This document shows, one piece after another, positions 13,658 to 18,634 of a DNA stretch of 18,634 bases (positions are counted from its first letter, which is position 1; the number at the start of each line of letters is the position of its first letter). The stretch comes from Pseudomonadota bacterium (GTDB lineage: Bacteria; Pseudomonadota; Alphaproteobacteria; Rhizobiales; Hyphomicrobiaceae), in the NCBI GenBank assembly GCA_023430845.1, contig JAEYYJ010000005.1, positions 1-18,634 on the forward strand. Reading direction: 5' to 3'. Both the position numbers and the translations under genes were made by a program. The notes beneath the pieces are model-generated. The model saw only the letters and a program-made list of their open reading frames with translations, was not told the DNA's origin and made no database searches.

Positions 13658-14815
13658 ATGACCAAACCCCGTTTGTTCACGCCACTCGCGATCCGCGACG
13701 TGACATTCAAGAACCGCGTCGTCATCGCGCCAATGGCGACCTATTCCGCAATCGATGGCATCGTGCAGGACTGGCACCTCGCGCATCTCGGCCGCTTTGC
13801 TCTCGGCGGCGCGGGGTGCGTCATGGTGGAGGCCACGGCCGTCACGGCCCAGGGGCGCATCACGAATGGCGATGTCGGCATCTGGTCGGACGAACAGGCC
13901 AAGGCCCTCGCGCGCATTGCCGCGTTCATGAAGCAGCAGGGGACGGTCCCCGCCATCCAGCTCGCGCACGCAGGCCGCAAGGGGGCGATGCAGCGGCCCT
14001 GGTTCGGCAACGGCCCGCTGAATGCAGAAGACTTTGCGCGCGGCGAGAAGCAGTGGCCGATCGTTTCGGCGGTCGCCGAGGCCATGGCGCCGGGCTATGT
14101 CGTTCCGCAGGCGCTGAGCGTTGCCGATATCGGCCAGCTCGTGAAGGACTGGGCCGCTGCCGCCGAACGCGCGGTCGGCGCCGGTTTCGAGATGATCGAG
14201 ATCCATAACGCGCACGGTTATCTCGTGCACCAGTTCCTCTCGCCCTTGTCGAACAAGCGAAATGATGCCTATGGCGGCGACTTCGAGGGCCGCACACGCT
14301 TTCCACTCGAGATCGCGGAAGCCATCAGAAAGGTCATTCCCAAAGGCATGCCGCTGTTCCTCCGCGTTTCCGCCGTCGACGGCATGGAGGGCGGCTGGAC
14401 GATGGACGATACGGTCGCCTACGCCAAAGCCCTCAAGGCGCGCGGCGTCGATCTGATCGACTGCTCGTCGGGCGGGCTGGTCGGCTCGGCGACAGCGGCG
14501 CGCGTGAAGCGCACGTGGGGTTTCCAGGTGCCCTATGCCGAGCGTGTGCGCCGCGAGGCCGGCATCATGTCCATGGCGGTCGGTTTGATCGTCGAGCCGG
14601 CCCACGCGGAGGAAATCCTACAGAATGAGCAGGCCGACCTGATCGCGATTGCGCGCGAGGCGCTGGTCAATCCCTGCTGGCCACAGATGGCGGAGATCGC
14701 GCTCGGCCGGCAGATGAAGGACGCTCTCGACGATTGGACGGTGCAGTACGGGTGGTGGCTGAAGCTGCGCGAGCGGACGATCGCCGATATCCGAGCCGAT
14801 GAGACCGCACGATAA
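13658..14815 (+). CDS. Old Yellow Enzyme family NAD(P)H:flavin oxidoreductase, Cys-to-Ala variant
   Basis: FMN ene-reductase of the YqjM/XenA-like class, reducing activated C=C bonds with NAD(P)H. ATG 13658 (385 residues) is chosen over a TTG at 13613 because GAAGG lies 5 bases before it and the protein then begins RLFTPLAIRDVTFKNRV as family members do. QLAHAGRKG (101-109), the paired substrate histidines in HNAH (183-186), LVHQFLSPLSNKRND (189-203) and YGGDFEGRTR (205-214) are clear. The position that holds the redox-tuning cysteine in YqjM and XenA (P-M-C-x-Y-S) is alanine here: APMATYS, Ala27, with Tyr29 kept. The barrel ends with ADLIAIAREALVNPCWP (326-342), the usual FMN-phosphate region. 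It precedes a fumarylacetoacetate-hydrolase-family gene by 38 bases, so the two are probably one transcript. Confidence 0.92.
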   Translation: MTKPRLFTPLAIRDVTFKNRVVIAPMATYSAIDGIVQDWHLAHLGRFALGGAGCVMVEATAVTAQGRITNGDVGIWSDEQAKALARIAAFMKQQGTVPAIQLAHAGRKGAMQRPWFGNGPLNAEDFARGEKQWPIVSAVAEAMAPGYVVPQALSVADIGQLVKDWAAAAERAVGAGFEMIEIHNAHGYLVHQFLSPLSNKRNDAYGGDFEGRTRFPLEIAEAIRKVIPKGMPLFLRVSAVDGMEGGWTMDDTVAYAKALKARGVDLIDCSSGGLVGSATAARVKRTWGFQVPYAERVRREAGIMSMAVGLIVEPAHAEEILQNEQADLIAIAREALVNPCWPQMAEIALGRQMKDALDDWTVQYGWWLKLRERTIADIRADETAR

Positions 14816-14853
14816 GGCCGAAAGCCGAAGACAAAGCACGAGGGAGTAAAGCC

Positions 14854-15699
14854 ATGAAGCTGATGATGTTCAAAAAGGGAAGCGGTGCAGCGCTCGGCGT
14901 TGTCGAGGGCGACAGCGTCATCGAGGTCGGATCCGGCGGCGGAAATCTCTATGACGTCATTGCCGGCGGCCCCGCTGCCCTCGAAGCCGTCAAGGCCGCC
15001 GCAGCCAAGGGCACCAAGCAGGCGCTCGCCTCGGTCAAGCCGGCGCTCCCGATCGCGCGTCCGGGCAAGTTCCTTTGCATTGGCCTCAACTATGCGCTGC
15101 ATGCTGCCGAAGGCGGCCACGCCACGCCGACCTACCCGGCGCTGTTCCCGCGCTTTCACTCCTCGCTCGTGGCGGCCGGCGAGCCGGTCATCCGGCCGAA
15201 GGAATCCGTCCAGCTCGACTACGAGTGTGAGCTGACGATCGTCATCGGCAAGGGCGGCCGACACATTCCGGAGAGCAAGGCGCTCGATCACGTATTTGGA
15301 TATACGATGTTCAATGATGTGTCCGTGCGCGATTTCCAGCGCAAAGGCGCACAATGGACGCCCGGCAAGAACTTCGACGGGACGGGCCCGCTCGGGCCGG
15401 TAGTCGTCACAGCCGATGAATTGCCACCGGGCGCGTCGGGATTGCGCATCCGCACCCGCGTCAACGGGGAGACCATGCAGGACAGCAACACGTCCGACAT
15501 GATCTTCTCGACGGCGAAGATCGTGGCGATCCTGTCCGAGTTCATGACCCTCGAGCCGGGCGACCTCATCGCCACCGGGACGCCCTCGGGCGTGGCCCAT
15601 GCGCGCAAGCCGCCGGCATGGATGAAGGCTGGGGACAAGGTCGAGGTTGAGGTGGAAGGAATCGGTATTCTGGCCAATCCCATCGTCGACGCGGCGTAG
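14854..15699 (+). CDS. Fumarylacetoacetate hydrolase family protein
   Basis: Divalent-metal enzyme that cleaves or hydrates beta-dicarbonyl-type acids, as in late steps of aromatic-ring catabolism; the exact substrate is open. The 281 residues fit the FAHD/HpcE-like single-domain form. GAGGGAG at 14840-14846 is well placed for ATG 14854. The active-site blocks are GLNYALHAAE (77-86, with His83), LDYECELTIVIG (121-132, metal ligands Glu124 and Glu126), GYTMFNDVSVRDFQ (149-162, metal ligand Asp155) and DLIATGTPSGV (237-247). It follows the Old Yellow Enzyme gene by 38 bases on the same strand, suggesting the pair reduces and then cleaves an unsaturated carbonyl compound. The downstream nuoG is 165 bases away with repeats between and is probably a separate unit. 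Confidence 0.93.
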   Translation: MKLMMFKKGSGAALGVVEGDSVIEVGSGGGNLYDVIAGGPAALEAVKAAAAKGTKQALASVKPALPIARPGKFLCIGLNYALHAAEGGHATPTYPALFPRFHSSLVAAGEPVIRPKESVQLDYECELTIVIGKGGRHIPESKALDHVFGYTMFNDVSVRDFQRKGAQWTPGKNFDGTGPLGPVVVTADELPPGASGLRIRTRVNGETMQDSNTSDMIFSTAKIVAILSEFMTLEPGDLIATGTPSGVAHARKPPAWMKAGDKVEVEVEGIGILANPIVDAA

Positions 15700-15779
15700 G
15701 CCTCGTTTCGAGAGGTGCTGTCAACACCTCCCGCTATTCGCGCGGAACATGCGGGCTGCGGCACAACAGGCCTAGCATC

Positions 15780-15828
15780 GTGCGGCGCAGCACGCTAAAG
15801 AGTGCGGCGAACGTGTGGCGCGCCGCAC
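15780..15828. repeat. Helically phased GTGBGGCG repeats upstream of nuoG
   Basis: GTGCGGCG occurs at 15780-15787 and 15802-15809, and GTGTGGCG at 15813-15820. The starts are 22 and 11 bases apart, close to two and one DNA turns. An inverse copy, CGCCGCAC, follows at 15821-15828. The first copy and the inverse copy form a perfect 10-base inverted repeat (15779-15788 with 15820-15829), while the second copy could pair with the same inverse copy, so two hairpins would exclude each other. A shorter hairpin (GAGGTG/CACCTC, 15712-15730) follows the upstream gene. The 165-base gap holds no other feature I can name. Confidence 0.45.
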
Positions 15829-15864
15829 GCCCCGCCTGATTCCTCGCGCAGAAACGGGACGCGA

Positions 15865-17970
15865 ATGCCCAAGAAGCTGATCATCGACGGCACCGAGATC
15901 GAGGTCGAGGACGGGATCACTCTTCTCCAGGCATGTGAGCAGGCAGGGATTGAGATTCCGCGCTTCTGCTATCACGAGCGCCTGTCCATTGCCGGTAACT
16001 GCCGCATGTGCCTCGTCGAGGTCGCGGGCATGCCGAAGCCGCAGGCGTCGTGCGCGCTCGGCGTCAACGACCTGCCGCCGAACCGCGACGGCACGCCCAA
16101 GGTCATCAATACCCGCTCGCCCATGGTCAAAAAGGCGCGCGAGGGTGTGATGGAATTCCTTCTGATCAACCACCCGCTGGATTGCCCGATCTGCGATCAG
16201 GGCGGCGAGTGCGATCTGCAGGATCAGGCCATGGCCTTCGGCAAGGGCGGCACGCGCTATGTCGAGAACAAGCGCGCTGTCGACGAGAAGTACCTCGGCC
16301 CGCTCATCAAAACGATGATGACGCGATGTATTCAGTGTACGCGCTGCGTGCGCTTCATGACCGAGATCGCGGGGGTCGAGGAGTTGGGCGCCATCGGTCG
16401 CGGCGAGGATATGGAGATCACGACATACCTCGAGCAGGGGATGATGTCGGAGCTCTCCGCGAATGTCGTGGACCTCTGTCCCGTCGGCGCGCTGACGCAC
16501 CGCCCCTGGGCCTTCAATGCGCGGCCCTGGGAGATGCGCAAGACCGAGTCGATCGACGTCATGGACGCGCTCGGCGCCGCCATTCGCGTCGATACCCGCG
16601 GCCGCGAGGTGATGCGCATCCTGCCGCGGAACAACGACGCGGTGAACGAGGAGTGGATCTCCGACAAGACACGCCACGTCGCTGATGGCCTCCGGACGCA
16701 GCGTCTCGATCAGCCCTACGTGCGCCGCAATGGCCGCCTTGAGCCCGCAACCTGGGCCGAAGCGCTCGATGTCGTGGCGAAGAAGCTCGCAGGCACGGCG
16801 CCGGAGCGGATCGGCGCCATCGCCGGCGATCTCTGTGGCGCGGAGGAAATGTTCGCGCTGAAGTCGCTGCTCGATGCGCGCGGTGTCACCAACATCGACT
16901 GTCGTCAGGACGGCGCCAAGCTCGATCCGGCGCTCGGCCGCGCGAGCTATCTCTTCAATTCCACGGTCGAGGGTATCGAGCAGGCGGACGCGATCCTGCT
17001 GATCGGCACGAACCCACGCCTAGAATCGGCTGTTCTCAACGGGCGCATCCGCAAGCGCTGGCGCCAGGGCGGTGTCAGCATCGGCCTCGTGGGCGAAACT
17101 GCCGACCTGACCTACGGCGCTGACCATCTGGGCTCGGGGCCAGATACGCTTCTGGAAATCGCCGAGGGTAAGAATGCCTTCTCGGGCGTGCTTCGCCAGG
17201 CGCAGCATCCGCTGGTGATCGTCGGCATGGGCGCTGCGTCGCGTCCGGATGGCGCCGCGATCCTAGCTCTCGCGGCGCGGATCGCGCGTGAAGCGACCGC
17301 CGGCAAGAATGCGGGCTGGAATGCGTTCAACGTACTGCACACAGCGGCTGCGCGCGTCGGTGCCCTGGACCTCGGTTTCGTGCCGAGCAAGGGCGGGCTG
17401 GACGTCGCCGGCATGATGACTGCGGCCAACGAAGGCCGCCTTGATGTGCTCTATCTGCTCGGTGCCGACGAGATCGACATGAACCGCCTCGGTAAGGCGT
17501 TCGTGATCTATCAGGGCAGCCACGGTGACGCGGGCGCCCATCGCGCCGATGTCATTCTTCCTGGCGCGGCCTACACCGAGAAGGACGCCATCTACGTCAA
17601 TCTCGAAGGGCGCGCGCAGATGACGGCCAAGGCCGCCTTCGCGCCGGGCGATGCGCGCGAGGATTGGACGATCCTGCGCCAGCTCTCCGCGCTCACGGGT
17701 GCGAAGCTTCCCTTCGACGATGTGCGTCAGCTCCGTGCGCTCATGTTCAAGGCCGCGCCGACGCTGGCGGCGCTCGACGTGGTCAAGCCGTCCGGACCGG
17801 CCGGCGTGGATCGTCTGGCCGAGCGTTCGGCGAAGTTCGACGATACGCCTTTCGTCGCGCCCATACGCGACTTCTACATGACCAACCCGATCGCGCGCGC
17901 CTCGACGGTCATGGCGGAACTCTCGATCATCAAGGCGGGTAGCGGCCGTATACGCGCGGCAGCGGAGTGA
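15865..17970 (+). CDS. nuoG: NADH-quinone oxidoreductase subunit G
   Basis: Large iron-sulfur subunit of respiratory complex I, on the cytoplasmic peripheral arm, passing electrons from NuoF/E towards NuoI. 701 residues, normal for alphaproteobacteria. ATG 15865 is chosen over an upstream frame extension because the ferredoxin domain starts MPKKLIIDGTEIEV. Cluster ligands: 2Fe-2S at Cys35, Cys46, Cys49, Cys63; the His-bearing 4Fe-4S at His103, Cys107, Cys110, Cys116 (HPLDCPICDQGGEC); a second 4Fe-4S at Cys155, Cys158, Cys161, Cys205. The extra cysteines for cluster N7 (present in E. coli) are absent. The rest is the molybdopterin-oxidoreductase-like domain. nuoH follows 15 bases on. Upstream there is no nuoE or nuoF but a catabolic gene, so the nuo cluster is split or rearranged before this point. 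Confidence 0.98.
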   Translation: MPKKLIIDGTEIEVEDGITLLQACEQAGIEIPRFCYHERLSIAGNCRMCLVEVAGMPKPQASCALGVNDLPPNRDGTPKVINTRSPMVKKAREGVMEFLLINHPLDCPICDQGGECDLQDQAMAFGKGGTRYVENKRAVDEKYLGPLIKTMMTRCIQCTRCVRFMTEIAGVEELGAIGRGEDMEITTYLEQGMMSELSANVVDLCPVGALTHRPWAFNARPWEMRKTESIDVMDALGAAIRVDTRGREVMRILPRNNDAVNEEWISDKTRHVADGLRTQRLDQPYVRRNGRLEPATWAEALDVVAKKLAGTAPERIGAIAGDLCGAEEMFALKSLLDARGVTNIDCRQDGAKLDPALGRASYLFNSTVEGIEQADAILLIGTNPRLESAVLNGRIRKRWRQGGVSIGLVGETADLTYGADHLGSGPDTLLEIAEGKNAFSGVLRQAQHPLVIVGMGAASRPDGAAILALAARIAREATAGKNAGWNAFNVLHTAAARVGALDLGFVPSKGGLDVAGMMTAANEGRLDVLYLLGADEIDMNRLGKAFVIYQGSHGDAGAHRADVILPGAAYTEKDAIYVNLEGRAQMTAKAAFAPGDAREDWTILRQLSALTGAKLPFDDVRQLRALMFKAAPTLAALDVVKPSGPAGVDRLAERSAKFDDTPFVAPIRDFYMTNPIARASTVMAELSIIKAGSGRIRAAAE

Positions 17971-17985
17971 GGCAGGCCAGCACGC

Positions 17986-18634
17986 ATGTTTCCGACAACC
18001 TTTGAAACCTGGTGGGACTACGCGCTCTGGCTTGCGCTGACAGTCGGCGCGAGTCTGCTGCTGATGGTTTCGCTGCTGGTCATCATCGCCTTCCTGCTGC
18101 TCATGGACCGCAAGGTCTGGGCGGCGGTGCAGCTTCGCCGCGGCCCCAATGTCGTCGGCCCATTCGGTCTGCTGCAATCCTTCGCGGATCTCCTGAAGTT
18201 CGTGCTGAAGGAGCCGGTCATTCCGGCAGGCGCGGACAAGGGCGTGTTTCTTCTCGCGCCGCTGGTCACGACCGTGCTCGCGCTGGCGGCCTGGGCCGTT
18301 ATCCCCGTCGGCAACGGCATGGTGATCTCCGACCTCAATGTCGGCATTCTCTATCTGCTCGCGATCTCGTCGCTCGGCGTATACGGCATTCTCATGGGTG
18401 GCTGGGCGTCGAACTCCAAGTACCCGTTCCTGGGCGCACTGCGCTCGGCGGCGCAGATGGTCTCCTACGAGGTCTCTATCGGCTTCGTGATCATCACGGT
18501 GCTGCTCCTCGTCGGCTCGCTCAACATGAGCGCGATCGTGATGTCGCAGACGACCGGCATCGGCACGAGCCTCGGGCTGCCGAGTTCGTTCCTCGATTGG
18601 AACTGGCTGGTCCTCTTCCCGATGTTCGTCGTGT
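17986..18634 (+). CDS. nuoH: NADH-quinone oxidoreductase subunit H, C-terminus cut off by window edge
   Basis: Membrane subunit of complex I that contributes to the quinone site and the start of the proton channel. The ATG at 17986 is 15 bases after nuoG and gives 216 visible residues out of about 340-350; the frame is open at the right edge. A first long helix (residues 12-40) is followed by [18 protein letters not shown] (38-55) and [20 protein letters not shown] (56-75), the conserved cytosolic loop. [20 protein letters not shown] (140-159) and SYEVSIGF (160-167) contain the conserved Tyr-Glu. Visible helices match NuoH helices 1-5. nuoI would be expected next, outside the window. Confidence 0.97.
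   Translation, partial: MFPTTFETWWDYALWLALTVGASLLLMVSLLVIIAFLLLMDRKVWAAVQLRRGPNVVGPFGLLQSFADLLKFVLKEPVIPAGADKGVFLLAPLVTTVLALAAWAVIPVGNGMVISDLNVGILYLLAISSLGVYGILMGGWASNSKYPFLGALRSAAQMVSYEVSIGFVIITVLLLVGSLNMSAIVMSQTTGIGTSLGLPSSFLDWNWLVLFPMFVV

Overview
The window reads as a chromosomal segment of a GC-rich alphaproteobacterium, most likely of the order Hyphomicrobiales (Rhizobiales). The reasons are high GC with G/C-rich third positions, a NuoG without the extra N7 cysteine set, an mcd-type (2S)-methylsuccinyl-CoA dehydrogenase with the long N-terminal domain of the ethylmalonyl-CoA pathway, and a general alphaproteobacterial style of proteins. The order is an inference; no rRNA or tRNA is present to confirm it. 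No insertion sequence, phage gene, CRISPR array or tRNA was seen.

Layout. (1) Positions 1-2552, minus strand: a tight three-gene transport operon made of a YdhR-like small alpha/beta-barrel protein, a complete MFS exporter, and a second MFS protein that runs off the left edge. (2) Positions 2710-6153, plus strand: a third MFS transporter, then a small three-helix membrane protein joined to a KefB/KefC-type potassium/proton antiporter. (3) Positions 6248-9221, plus strand: an exported protein with a lytic-transglycosylase-like motif pair, then mcd. The end of mcd is followed by two decayed copies of its own last 21 bases. (4) Positions 9443-11177: a membrane-anchored DM13 protein on the minus strand, divergent from a YbdK-type glutamate-cysteine ligase homologue. 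(5) Positions 11178-12171: a 280-base gap holding a candidate promoter, inverted repeats and a dense run of hairpins, leading into a YrbL-like kinase-fold protein. (6) Positions 12300-15699: a lipoprotein RND-pump adaptor with no pump beside it, then an Old Yellow Enzyme paired with a fumarylacetoacetate-hydrolase-family enzyme. (7) Positions 15865-18634: nuoG and the start of nuoH of respiratory complex I, with no other nuo gene in the 15.8 kb upstream.

How the genes relate. Most are small independent units of stress, transport and central metabolism. The clear functional couplings are the YdhR-like/MFS/MFS operon, the small membrane protein with the Kef antiporter, the OYE/FAH pair (a probable catabolic pair for an unsaturated carbonyl or ring-cleavage compound), and nuoG-nuoH. 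The two glutathione-linked themes (a Kef-type antiporter, gated by glutathione adducts in E. coli, and a YbdK-type ligase) are 4 kb apart and are not evidence of an operon.

The best candidate for something undescribed is the leader at about 11292-11437: six closely packed inverted repeats ending 20 bases before the yrbL-like start codon. It resembles a structured 5' UTR or small RNA that I could not match to any riboswitch class I know.
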